A stretch of 64,000 nt of DNA, from positions 4,030,001 through 4,094,000 of the forward strand of contig NZ_CP077604.1 of the NCBI RefSeq assembly GCF_019048865.1. Direction: 5' to 3'. This DNA is from Aquihabitans sp. G128. Its GTDB lineage: Bacteria; Actinomycetota; Acidimicrobiia; Acidimicrobiales; Iamiaceae. Below, in pieces: positions 53,098 through 60,888 of the stretch. The notes below the pieces were generated by a model. The model ran no database searches, was not told where the DNA came from, and saw only the letters and a program-made list of their open reading frames with translations. The first letter of the stretch is position 1; every line of letters begins with the position of its first letter. The position numbers were made by a program, and so were the translations under genes.

Positions 53098-54439
53098 CTA
53101 TACGGACTCCTCGGCTGTGCCTAGTCCCTCGTTGGCTGCCTGCTTGTCGAGCAGTGGATGCTCAGCGCGAGACAGCATGTCGAGCAACGTGAGCGGTCGC
53201 TCGGGAGCGACGAACCGACCTCGCGATGCCACGGGGCCTACGTCGATGTGGCTCGCCTTCGCCCGCAGCGCCCCGACCGTGCAGTCCTCAGGTGCATGAT
53301 GCTTGAACGGGTCGAATCCGAAGAGGCGCACCGCGTTGCCGTGTGTGATTGCGTCGACAGTCTCGCGGGGAAGGTGCGCGAGCTGCCCGGCCAGGCGTTC
53401 CGCGCTCACGGGCCAGGTCGAGTCCGAGTGCGGGTAGTCGGTCTCAACGCAGACGATCTCGGGTCCGATGAGGTCGAGCAGCCGGAGGCCTGCGGAGTCG
53501 GTGATGAAGCAAGCGATGAAGTGATCGCGGAAAACCTCGGATGGGAGACGGCCCCCAAAGTTCGACCCAGTCCAGCGGTCGTGGTTCTCATACACGTAGT
53601 CAGCGCGCTCGAGCAGGTACGGGATCCAGCCTATGGACCCCTCGGAAAGCGCGAAGCGGATGTTGGGGAACTCTTGAATGACCCGCGACCACAGCAGGTC
53701 AGCTGCCGTGTCCATGACCGCCGTGGGCTGCAGGTTCAACATCGTAGTGAAGGGTGCTTCGACGCTCGACAGCTTCACAGCGGAGGACGACCCGATATGG
53801 AGGCAGATCACCATCCCGACCTCGTCGCACGCGCCAGAACGGATCCCAGTGCGGGTTGTGGAAGCTGGGCACGCCGATCTTCTCAGGGTTCTCCGACCAT
53901 GTGACCGCGCGTACGCCCAGGGCCGACACCCGGCGCACCTCGGCGGCCATCAACTCAGGATCCCAGTAGGGGACCAGCGACAAAGGGATCAACCGGCCCG
54001 GCGCGCCGCCAGCCCACTCTTCGATGTGCCAATCGTTGTACGCTTGGAGCACCGCGAGTGCGAGTTCCTTGTCCTCCGTGTTGGCGAAGATCTGACCGCA
54101 GAACTGCGGGAATGACGGGAAGTTCAGCGAGCCCAAGATCCCCCCAGCGTTCATATCGTCGATACGGGCATCGACGTCCCAGCATCCCTTGCGGATCTCG
54201 TCGAAGCGGGTCGGCTCGATCCCGTATTCCTCCTGCGGACGACCCGACACGGCATTGAGGCCGAAGTTCGGAATCTCGACGCCCTCGAAAAGCCACATCT
54301 CGCGCCCGTCGGAGCGCTCGACCACGCGTGGTGCGCGGTCTGCGTACTTGCGGGCCAGCCTCCCCTCGAACATGTTGGGCGGTTCGACGAGGTGGTCATC
54401 GACGCTCACAATCGTGAGCGACTCGGGATCAAGGGTCAT
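53098..54439 (-). pseudogene. Amidohydrolase (Amidohydro_2 type), frameshifted
   Basis: Metal-dependent TIM-barrel hydrolase of about 445 residues. The N-terminal part has the metal motif VSVDDHLVEPP and HIEEWAGGAPGRLIPLSLVP; the C-terminal part has ICLHIGSS, LLERADYVYENHDRW and ETDYPHSDSTWP with a metal Asp. The frame changes near 53827–53835: the sequence reads TGGCGCGTGCGAC where TGGCGCGCGTGCGAC would restore FWRACDEVGMVI, so two bases appear lost from a GC repeat. GGAGG precedes the ATG, and TAGGAT (minus strand, 54512–54517) is a plausible -10. Related proteins include decarboxylases and hydrolases of ring-cleavage products. Confidence 0.85.
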
Positions 54440-54515
54440 CAGTCCTCCGGTAAACGCTAAGCAACCAAGCTCGGTGTACGCCGGCTCTGCGATAGCCGAC
54501 CGGCTCGACGCATCC

Positions 54516-54535
54516 TAGACGTGGCATCTAGACTT
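54516..54535. promoter_or_regulatory. Putative TetR operator, copy B
   Basis: TAGACGTGGCATCTAGACTT, upstream of the leftward amidohydrolase. It partly overlaps the proposed -10 (TAGGAT on the minus strand at 54512–54517) and covers the spacer behind it, a placement that would block polymerase. Confidence 0.6.
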
Positions 54536-54704
54536 TACGTTGAAGCCCCGGGTTTGGTGTGATGCGACATGCGTCCCGCTGTGCTGTTCGGTGGCAACTG
54601 GGGTCGATCATGCACGAGCGAGCGGCCGGGAGGGGCTGCGTGTCGATGGGTGAGCAGAGCCTCGGCTGAGCAGTTTCGAAATCACGAGGCCGGGAGGCTG
54701 GGGT

Positions 54705-55007
54705 TTGCGACGATCACAGAAGCGCGACTGGGTGAAGCGACTCGCACCCGAGCATGAGTACTACGAGTACAACCTCGAACGCCTCACTGGCCACGCCGCG
54801 ACGTTGACCTGCGATGGCGCCGAGAACGAACTGGTGGTGACGATGCCGAAGATCCGTGGCCATCAGGTCGAGCTCATCGCAGATGAGCTCGCTACCTTGT
54901 GGCCCGGGTTCTTGGCGCCAGCAGGCGTCAGTCTTCGCATCAACGAGAACCAGTTCGGCGATGGCGAGGCCATGGCCCTCCGCTACCACGCCAACCGGGA
55001 GCGCTAG
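54705..55007 (+). CDS. Small hypothetical protein
   Basis: 100 residues from TTG 54705, or about 91 from GTG 54732. Mixed alpha/beta composition with EHEYYEYNLERLTGHAATLTC and MPKIRGHQVELIADELATLW. The family is not recognised, but codon bias favours this frame. It stands alone between the amidohydrolase promoter and a convergent cNMP-binding gene. Confidence 0.5.
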   Translation: MRRSQKRDWVKRLAPEHEYYEYNLERLTGHAATLTCDGAENELVVTMPKIRGHQVELIADELATLWPGFLAPAGVSLRINENQFGDGEAMALRYHANRER

Positions 55008-55109
55008 CAGAGGGTCGGCCTCCATGGCCCGTCAGCAGCCATGAGGCCGGGGGTCGAGATAGGTAGCCATTCCGTGAGGCGAGGACACCTACCCACAGTC
55101 CTTTCGAGG

Positions 55110-55571
55110 TCAGCGCATCCGAGTCTGACGGCCCGACCGTGACGCTTCTCTACCGATCCCAGTTGCTGACTCCGCAGAGGCCGCACCCCTGACAACCAAC
55201 AGCTCACCTGTCCGTTCACGAAGCGTGCTCGATGCCTTGAGCGCAGACCGGAACTGGCCGCCGCTGATGCGCATGATGCGCGAGGGGGCGATGGTCTCGA
55301 CACACGCCGACCGTGGGCGACCGGTGACAACCCCGATCTCGCCGACGAGCTGGCCGGGTGCAAGGTAGGCGAGTTGCCGGTGGTGGGAGTGAACGACGAC
55401 GGCGCCGTCGAGGACCAGGTAGAGGTCGTTGCTCGGGTCGCCCTCGACGAGCAGCATTCGGCCCGCAGCTACGTCGAACACTTCGGCCTGGCGGCTGAGA
55501 CGCCGGAGTGTCCCGGCGGCTTCAGTGCGCAACAGCGGGCAGGTGCGCAATGCGTCGAGCGAGCGGGTCAT
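55110..55571 (-). CDS. Cyclic-nucleotide-binding domain protein
   Basis: 153 residues containing a single cNMP-binding beta-roll: LRTCPLLRTEAAGTLRR, then VAAGRMLLVEGDPSNDLYLVLDGAVVV, LAYLAPGQLVGEIGVVTGRPRSACV. The phosphate-binding cassette GEIGVVTGRPRSA is close to the Crp consensus. There is no C-terminal HTH, so it is a stand-alone sensor module rather than a Crp-type regulator. ATG 55571 is divergent from P450 copy 2, with 133 bases between the starts. Confidence 0.78.
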   Translation of the reverse strand: MTRSLDALRTCPLLRTEAAGTLRRLSRQAEVFDVAAGRMLLVEGDPSNDLYLVLDGAVVVHSHHRQLAYLAPGQLVGEIGVVTGRPRSACVETIAPSRIMRISGGQFRSALKASSTLRERTGELLVVRGAASAESATGIGREASRSGRQTRMR

Positions 55572-55691
55572 GGCCGCATCCCGGTCGTGCTGGCGATCGT
55601 CACATCGGGCGTCATCGGGACCTCTGCGGTGGGGGCTGAGCCGTTCGTCCACCCCGCTCGAGATGAGGGTGCGACGGGTCTGCACCTCCAT

Positions 55692-55719
55692 TACCATCTT
55701 GGACGTGGCATCTAAACCT
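55692..55719 (+). promoter_or_regulatory. -10 element and putative TetR operator (copy C) of the second P450
   Basis: TACCAT at 55692–55697 lies seven bases before GTG 55705, the leaderless spacing. The operator-like 20-mer TGGACGTGGCATCTAAACCT covers 55700–55719, i.e. the transcription and translation start itself. Confidence 0.55.
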
Positions 55720-56982
55720 CTTGTCGATGTGTTGGAACCGACCGAAGCGGACCGCCTCGTGTTCGAGGTGCTCGGTGGTGGCGATGGGCGGGCAGATCCG
55801 TATCCGCTCTACCGCCAGCTCCGGGCCGGTGCGGCCGTTCACGAGTCGCCTTCGACCGGGGTGTGGTTCTTGTCCGGCTACGAGTTGTCCAAGCAGGTGC
55901 TGCACGATCCGCGGTTCGGCCGGGGCAACGGGTCGATGATGGGCGCGCTCGCCGATGCGGAGGTCGCGGATCGGTCAGGCGAGATGCGCCGCTCGTCGCA
56001 GAACATGCTGTTCGCCGATCCGCCTGAGCACACCCGGCTGCGCGGACTGGTCTCGAGGGCGTTCACCCCGCGCCGTGTCGAGGAGCTCCGGCCGAGACTG
56101 GTCGAGCTCCTCGATCCTCTGCTCGACGCAGTTGCCGACGCCGGCTCGACCGACCTGCTCGATGCTCTGGCGTTCCGGTTCCCGGTTGCTGTGATCGGCG
56201 AGCTGGTCGGAATACCCGAAGAGGACCGTGACCAGTTCCGATCGTTGGTCCGGGCGTCCACTGCGATGATCGAGGCGTCCCCCGACGTGGAAGCGCTCCG
56301 GCTAGCCGAGCGCTCCATGGCGGAGATGGGCGCCTACTTCCGAGACCTGGTCGTCCGGCGGAGGAGGGAGCCGTCGGACGACCTGATCTCGGCGATGATC
56401 GCCATCGAGGACGCCGACGGCGACCGGCTCAGCGGGGAAGAGATGGTCTCGACGGCGATCCTGCTGTTCGGCGCCGGCTTCGAGACGACTACGAACCTGA
56501 TCGGAAACGGCACCCTCTGCTTGCTACGCAACCCAGATCAGACCCGCCGTCTCCGCAACGACCCGTCGTTGCTGCCGACCGCGGTCGAGGAGATGCTGCG
56601 CTACGAGAGCCCCGTCCAGCTCGATGCCCGCTCTGCGCTCGTCGATGCCGACATCGCCGGTCGACCGGTTCCCGCTGGAACCTCGGTGGTCACGTTCCTC
56701 GGTGCGGCGAACCGTGACCCCGGTGTGTTCGAGCACCCCGATGTGTTCGACGTCGCCCGCCACCCGAACAACCCGTTGAGCTTCGGATGGGGCATCCACC
56801 ACTGCCTTGGAGCACACTTGGCTCGTGTCGAAGGACAGATCGTTTTCGGCCGGATGCTCGAGCGGTTCGCCACCATCGAGCTCGACGGCCCAGAGCCGCC
56901 GTGGCGCCAAAGCGTCACCCTGCGGGGCCTCGAGCACCTGCCCGTGACGGTGACAGCGACGGGTACCGGGGACCGGCGATGA
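55705..56982 (+). CDS. Cytochrome P450 (copy 2)
   Basis: 425 residues. I-helix motif LLFGAGFETTTNLIG, ExxR in VEEMLRYES, heme motif FGWGIHHCLGAHLAR. Open frame upstream of GTG 55705 lacks coding character and is antisense to the cNMP gene; the promoter supports this start. It opens a tightly coupled unit P450-tetR-MBL-thioesterase, all with four-base overlaps. Only distantly similar to copy 1, so the two are not a simple duplication. No redox partner is nearby. Confidence 0.93.
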   Translation: MASKPLVDVLEPTEADRLVFEVLGGGDGRADPYPLYRQLRAGAAVHESPSTGVWFLSGYELSKQVLHDPRFGRGNGSMMGALADAEVADRSGEMRRSSQNMLFADPPEHTRLRGLVSRAFTPRRVEELRPRLVELLDPLLDAVADAGSTDLLDALAFRFPVAVIGELVGIPEEDRDQFRSLVRASTAMIEASPDVEALRLAERSMAEMGAYFRDLVVRRRREPSDDLISAMIAIEDADGDRLSGEEMVSTAILLFGAGFETTTNLIGNGTLCLLRNPDQTRRLRNDPSLLPTAVEEMLRYESPVQLDARSALVDADIAGRPVPAGTSVVTFLGAANRDPGVFEHPDVFDVARHPNNPLSFGWGIHHCLGAHLARVEGQIVFGRMLERFATIELDGPEPPWRQSVTLRGLEHLPVTVTATGTGDRR

Positions 56983-57563
56983 GAGCTGTGCCGGAGGCGA
57001 TGGCTGAAAAGCTCATGGCGACCGCAGGCGAGTTCGTCGCGTCGTGGGATGACGTCCGCATCGACGACATCGCCGCGGCCAGCGGCGTCCCGAGGGCGAC
57101 GCTCTACTACTACTTCTCCAGCAAGGAAGACATCCTCGCGTTCATGCTGCGACGGATGCTGGACCGCCTCACCGAAGCGGTCGCGGCCGCGGACGACGCC
57201 GACGACGACCTGCCGACCAGGCTGGCTGCGGTGATACGGGCCCAGCTCTCGCACCTGGGCGAGTACCCGGCCACTGCACAGCTCCTGATCTCCAACCTCG
57301 GCAAGGCCGGCAAGCTCCCTGACATCGCCGCCGCGATCAACGCCTCGTTCCACGAACCGGTCCGGCGGCTCCTCGCCCAAGGCGCCGCCGACGGCTCGTT
57401 CCGGTCCGTCGAACCCGAGATGGCTGCGACCGCCCTGTACGGGGCTGTCACGATCATCGGTCTGCGCTGCCTGCTGATCGACGGGAGCATCGACGTCGAC
57501 GCCGTCTCCGCCCAGATCGTGCCGATGTTCTGGAGCGGTCTGCGCCCCGAGGCGGGCGCATGA
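56979..57563 (+). CDS. TetR-family regulator 2
   Basis: 194 residues. HTH IDDIAAASGVPRATLYYYFSSKEDIL closely matches TetR 1, and the C-terminal domains share SFHEPVRRLLAQGAADGSF-type segments. Both ends overlap neighbours by four bases (ATGA). Its likely target is operator copy C at the head of this operon, and with such similar recognition helices cross-regulation with TetR 1 is probable. Confidence 0.9.
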   Translation: MRAVPEAMAEKLMATAGEFVASWDDVRIDDIAAASGVPRATLYYYFSSKEDILAFMLRRMLDRLTEAVAAADDADDDLPTRLAAVIRAQLSHLGEYPATAQLLISNLGKAGKLPDIAAAINASFHEPVRRLLAQGAADGSFRSVEPEMAATALYGAVTIIGLRCLLIDGSIDVDAVSAQIVPMFWSGLRPEAGA

Positions 57564-58552
57564 CCCAAGCGATGCTTGTCCCCCAGATCGACGAACTCCC
57601 CGATGGCACCCTCCGCGCCACGCTCCCGACCCCGTTCCCGGTCGGCCCCGTCAACTGCTACCTCCTCCTCGGCTCGAACATCACGGTCGTCGACCCTGGG
57701 ATGGTGTGGCGCGACAGCACCGACCAGCTCACCGCCTTCCTCGCTGAAGCCGGCCTCACCCCCGCCGACGTCGACACGATCGTGGTCACCCACGGCCACC
57801 CGGACCACTTCGGTGCCGCCGGGTGGCTCTCGGACCGAGCCGACGCACCGGTGGTGTGCGGCCGAGCCGAGGTACCCAAGCTGCTCGGCCCCCTCGGACG
57901 CCTCCAGAACGGTGAGCTCGGCGGTTCGCTCGGGATCCCCGACACTCTCCGCGACACCTTCGCCAGCTTCTACACCGGGGTCAGCAGGTTCACCACAACG
58001 ATCTCCGACCACCGCGTCACCCCCGTTGATGACCTCGACACGCTGAGCCTCGGCGGCAGGACCTGGACCGCCCAGGTGACCCCCGGGCACGCCGCCGGCC
58101 ACCTCTCACTACGAGACGAAACCGGCGACGTGCTCCTGTCGGGCGACCACCTGCTCGGCAACATCACCCCCAACCCGGTGATCGAGCCCGACCTCGAACT
58201 GCCCGACGGACGCCGTCGCAGCCTCACCGAGTACCTCGCCTCCCTCGACCGGTTCGAGGCCATGGCGCCAAAGCTCGTGCTGCCCGGACACGGACCCGGG
58301 TTCAGCGACGTCCCTGCGCTCATCGAACTGACCCGGAACCACCACGACCAACGCTGCATCGAAGTCCTCGACCTCGTCCGCACCCTCGGAACTCCAACCC
58401 CGTTCGACCTCTCGGTCGCGATGTTCCCCCGACTCGAAGGCTTCAGCCACATGCTCGGCATCTCCGAAGCCCTCGGCCACCTCGACCTGCTCGAGGACGC
58501 CGGCCAGGTCCACCGGATCAGCGACCAGCCCATCCGGTACCAAGCCGCATGA
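57560..58552 (+). CDS. MBL-fold metallohydrolase
   Basis: 330 residues. The metallo-beta-lactamase motif THGHPDHFGAAG, then TPGHAAGHLS, LSGDHLLG and LPGHGP supply the ligands of a two-metal centre, as in glyoxalase II-like hydrolases. The C-terminal 80 residues form a helical or winged module (LDLVRTLGTPTPFDLSVAMFP) that is common in this subgroup. Likely substrates are thioesters or esters; it is coupled to TetR 2 and the thioesterase. Confidence 0.9.
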   Translation: MTQAMLVPQIDELPDGTLRATLPTPFPVGPVNCYLLLGSNITVVDPGMVWRDSTDQLTAFLAEAGLTPADVDTIVVTHGHPDHFGAAGWLSDRADAPVVCGRAEVPKLLGPLGRLQNGELGGSLGIPDTLRDTFASFYTGVSRFTTTISDHRVTPVDDLDTLSLGGRTWTAQVTPGHAAGHLSLRDETGDVLLSGDHLLGNITPNPVIEPDLELPDGRRRSLTEYLASLDRFEAMAPKLVLPGHGPGFSDVPALIELTRNHHDQRCIEVLDLVRTLGTPTPFDLSVAMFPRLEGFSHMLGISEALGHLDLLEDAGQVHRISDQPIRYQAA

Positions 58553-58989
58553 ACTTCGACTCCTACAACCAAGCCGTCGCCGACGCGATCCTCGCCGGCA
58601 CTCCCGGCCAAGCCGGGGGGCTCCCCGACTTCCTCGGGCTCCGCACCGTCGCAGTGGGTCCAGGCACAATGACCGCAGAGATCGATGTACGCCCCGATCT
58701 GCTCAACCCCTTCGGCTCGCTCCACGGCGGGGTTCTGTCCGCCCTCGTCGACCACGTGCTCGGCGCCGTGCTGTACCCGCTCATCCCACCAGGCACCTGG
58801 GCCGCCACCACCGAGTTCAAACTCAACCTCATCGCACCCGTCCGAGAAGGAACACTCTCCGCCAGCTCGGAGGTCATCGCCATGAGCCGCCGCACCGCCG
58901 TAGTGCGCATCGACGCAACCGTCGGAGAGCGACTGGTCGGGGCGGCTCAAGGCACCGTCACCATCACCGAACCAAAGCCTGCTGCCTGA
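58549..58989 (+). CDS. PaaI-type hotdog thioesterase
   Basis: 146 residues, one hotdog domain with NPFGSLHGGVLSALVDHVLGAV (HGG turn and catalytic Asp). The ATG overlaps the MBL gene by four bases. It is a shorter relative of the thioesterase closing the leftward module; both modules therefore end in acyl-CoA thioester cleavage. Confidence 0.88.
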   Translation: MNFDSYNQAVADAILAGTPGQAGGLPDFLGLRTVAVGPGTMTAEIDVRPDLLNPFGSLHGGVLSALVDHVLGAVLYPLIPPGTWAATTEFKLNLIAPVREGTLSASSEVIAMSRRTAVVRIDATVGERLVGAAQGTVTITEPKPAA

Positions 58990-59242
58990 AGTCGCACGCC
59001 CACCTCTCGGCGCAAGGAGACATCACCCAAGACCTGTGGACCAGCTCCTACCTCGTCGAGTTCGCCACCGTCCATGCATTCGTCAGGGGGCAGTACCACT
59101 GACAGCCGGAGACTGACCGATATGCGGTTGCCGCCCCGGCCGATCGGGCTGGTTCCGCGCACCACATGTCAGCGATTCCGGCGCCTTGCGCGCGGAACCT
59201 GTGCAGGTCGACGGCAGCGAAGGCCGGAATTCGTACTTGGAG

Positions 59243-59617
59243 TCAGACCTCGAACCAGACGACCTTGCCACCGTCGGGTTTGTCATCGAGGCCTACTCGC
59301 GTAGCCAGGTCGTGAACGAGCCCTAGACCACGTCCTCCCACCGACGTCATCGGTACTGGAGTGGGCCGTGCCGCCATGAGTGTGCGGAACGCAAGCGTGA
59401 CGGGCGAACCATCGTGCACCTCGACCCGAATCACTGGGCCGACGGTGACGCAGATGGTGAACGGACCCGAGGCGTGGTGCACGACGTTGGTCACCAGCTC
59501 GGAGGTCATCAGGGCGACCGCACCGGGGTCGGCGCCGTGGCCCCGGGAGTGCTTGGCGACGAACGCTCGGGCTCGCCTGATGCTTTCCATGTCTGCAGGG
59601 AGTTCTAGTGATGGCAC
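59243..59617 (-). CDS. RsbW-like anti-sigma/ATP-binding protein
   Basis: 124 residues from GTG 59617, chosen because GGAG stands eight bases upstream; the longer open frame has no coding character. Stand-alone HATPase_c_2 domain: N box ALMTSELVTNVVHHA, G1-like VEVHDGSP and G2 GGRGLGLVHDLA. Such proteins are anti-sigma kinases or regulators in Actinobacteria. No sigma factor or anti-anti-sigma gene is adjacent. It is the last gene before attR. Confidence 0.85.
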   Translation of the reverse strand: MPSLELPADMESIRRARAFVAKHSRGHGADPGAVALMTSELVTNVVHHASGPFTICVTVGPVIRVEVHDGSPVTLAFRTLMAARPTPVPMTSVGGRGLGLVHDLATRVGLDDKPDGGKVVWFEV

Positions 59618-60054
59618 GACCAAAGCTCCGTCTCGCAGCGGACCGCAAATCAAGTCGCCCGCGGCGGACACGCAGAAGCAAAATCCTAGACGGACGGGGG
59701 TGAGTGAGTCTGGGCTGTCGCGGGATTTGAACATGCCAGCCAATCGGCCCCAGTTCGCTGCCCCGCTAGAGACAACCGGGGTTGCAATCAGCCAAGCTCC
59801 TCGAACCCGACGGTCTGGGCATACCAACCACTTCGCGGGCGGCAGTTGCGCCGCCCGGCGATCTTTAGGGACCCCGCCGCCCCCGTCGAGGCACCTGGTC
59901 GGTCGCCCCAGCGGTTCTACTGCCTTTTCTACTGTGCGGCCCGCTACAGCGGTTTACGCATTGGTACGGCTGCTGTAGAGTGAACGGTGAAACACCAGCT
60001 CAAGAGCATTATTTGGTATCGGTTGGTACGGGCTGAGATTCTGATTGTGAATCG
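59618..60054. other. Non-coding right end of the island
   Basis: 437 bases with no supported gene. It holds the TTCTACTG pair (59915–59934) and repeated TTGGTACGG motifs (59961 and 60023), probably recombinase or excisionase binding sites, leading into attR. Confidence 0.5.
59915..59934 (+). repeat. Paired TTCTACTG motif, island right end
   Basis: Two TTCTACTG copies 12 bases apart, followed by TGCGGCC as at the left end. Including the flank, the two 27-bp blocks differ only in the short spacer between the 8-mers. Confidence 0.55.
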
Positions 60055-60061
60055 CATAACG

Positions 60062-60097
60062 CGAAGGTCGCAGGTTCAAATCCTGCCCCCGCCACCA
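60062..60097 (+). other. attR: 36-bp copy of the tRNA-fMet 3' end
   Basis: Exact repeat of 35787–35822. Upstream sequence cannot complete a tRNA (no matching acceptor or D arm), so this is an attachment site rather than a second tRNA gene. Confidence 0.88.
60076..60094 (+). other. T-arm and acceptor part of attR
   Basis: Within attR, these bases correspond to the T loop and 3' acceptor strand of tRNA-fMet, where strand exchange of tRNA-directed recombinases commonly maps to the anticodon or T region. Crossover site not determinable from sequence. Confidence 0.3.
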
Positions 60098-60122
60098 TCT
60101 AAACAAGGCGAAAATGCAGGTC

Positions 60123-60148
60123 AGGCCCTACTCCTCGGAGTGGGGCCT
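60123..60148 (+). terminator. Intrinsic terminator-like hairpin right of attR
   Basis: AGGCCCTACTC pairs with GAGTGGGGCCT around a four-base loop. It is the counterpart of the hairpin at 35840–35874. Confidence 0.55.
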
Positions 60149-60175
60149 TCTGCTGTCCGGCTACTTCGCAGCGAT

Positions 60176-60194
60176 TTCTACTGTGCTTCTACTG
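60176..60194 (+). repeat. Paired TTCTACTG motif right of attR
   Basis: TTCTACTG at 60176–60183 and 60187–60194, starts 11 bases apart, 79 bases right of attR. The left-end pair lies 72 bases right of attL, an almost equal distance. Confidence 0.55.
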
Positions 60195-60474
60195 TTCGGA
60201 TCGGCGAATGCCCTGGTCAGGGCGTGATCGTCGGGCCACCAACCCGAAGATCATTGCCCCGGGGAACATCCGTTGCCGAGTGGCGTACGCGCACTGGGCC
60301 GAGGACGAATGCTCGTGGATGGGTCATCAATGCGCGACATCTCGAACCGACTGGCATCTGTGGGTCACCGGATCACGTGGCAGTCCCAACCGTTGACAGC
60401 GAGCGGGTTCGCTGGTTCAGCTCGTGAGGAAACCGGGTGACGCCGGCCATCGCCGACGATCGGGAGCGTTGCGT

Positions 60475-60888
60475 TCAGGTTCGTCGGGTGACCCGGCCGA
60501 TAAGAGCGCGGACTCGGCGACACCAGGAGGAACGTTCCTCGGTTCGTGCCGCTGGTTCGTGCCCGGCTTGCTTGTTGGCAGGCTTGAGATGCCTGGTGTC
60601 TGGTCGACCGGTGAAGTCGCGCATCCAGCGGATCTTGTTGTGGTCGATCCAGTAGTGGGACCGGCATGGGAGCTCTTGGTTGCCGATCGACGGTGACACG
60701 CTGACGGTCTCGCCGTCGTAGGTGATGTGCCAGGCGCCCGGCCGGATGGGCATGACCACCTTGGTGCCGCAGCCGCAGGCGCACAGGTGCATCGATGTGC
60801 GGAACGGGATTGAGATGTAGAGGATGCCTTCAGTCAGTTCGGGCGGGGCGGACTCGATGAACTCGGGCTGCAGGCTGTTCAGTCGCAA
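60475..60888 (-). CDS. DUF6527-family protein of a ubiquitin-like cassette
   Basis: 137 residues. The family core is visible: a CACGCG cysteine cluster (C-x-C-x-C), GAWHITYDGE, SVSPSIGN, and CRSHYWIDHNKIRW, together a likely metal site of Cys and His. The C-terminal 45 residues are basic and poorly conserved. DUF6527 genes are known as neighbours of multiubiquitin and ThiF genes; the activity is unknown. The TTG start overlaps the ThiF gene by ten bases, so it is translated as part of the same operon. Confidence 0.78.
   Translation of the reverse strand: MRLNSLQPEFIESAPPELTEGILYISIPFRTSMHLCACGCGTKVVMPIRPGAWHITYDGETVSVSPSIGNQELPCRSHYWIDHNKIRWMRDFTGRPDTRHLKPANKQAGHEPAARTEERSSWCRRVRALIGRVTRRT

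Larger units (their letters stand above)
60098..60474. other. Non-coding left end of a probable second element
   Basis: 377 bases without a supported gene. In order it has GGTCAG, a terminator hairpin and a TTCTACTG pair, the same order as the DNA right of attL. Confidence 0.5.

Noticed and set aside
59361..59978. Plus-strand frame at the island's right end as a possible excisionase
   Set aside because: It is mostly antisense to the RsbW-like gene, and the remainder runs through the TTCTACTG repeats without a DNA-binding motif.
60022..60097. Possible second tRNA gene ending in CCA
   Set aside because: Only the anticodon-stem-to-CCA part matches tRNA-fMet. No acceptor 5' strand or D arm can be drawn, so it is an att site.
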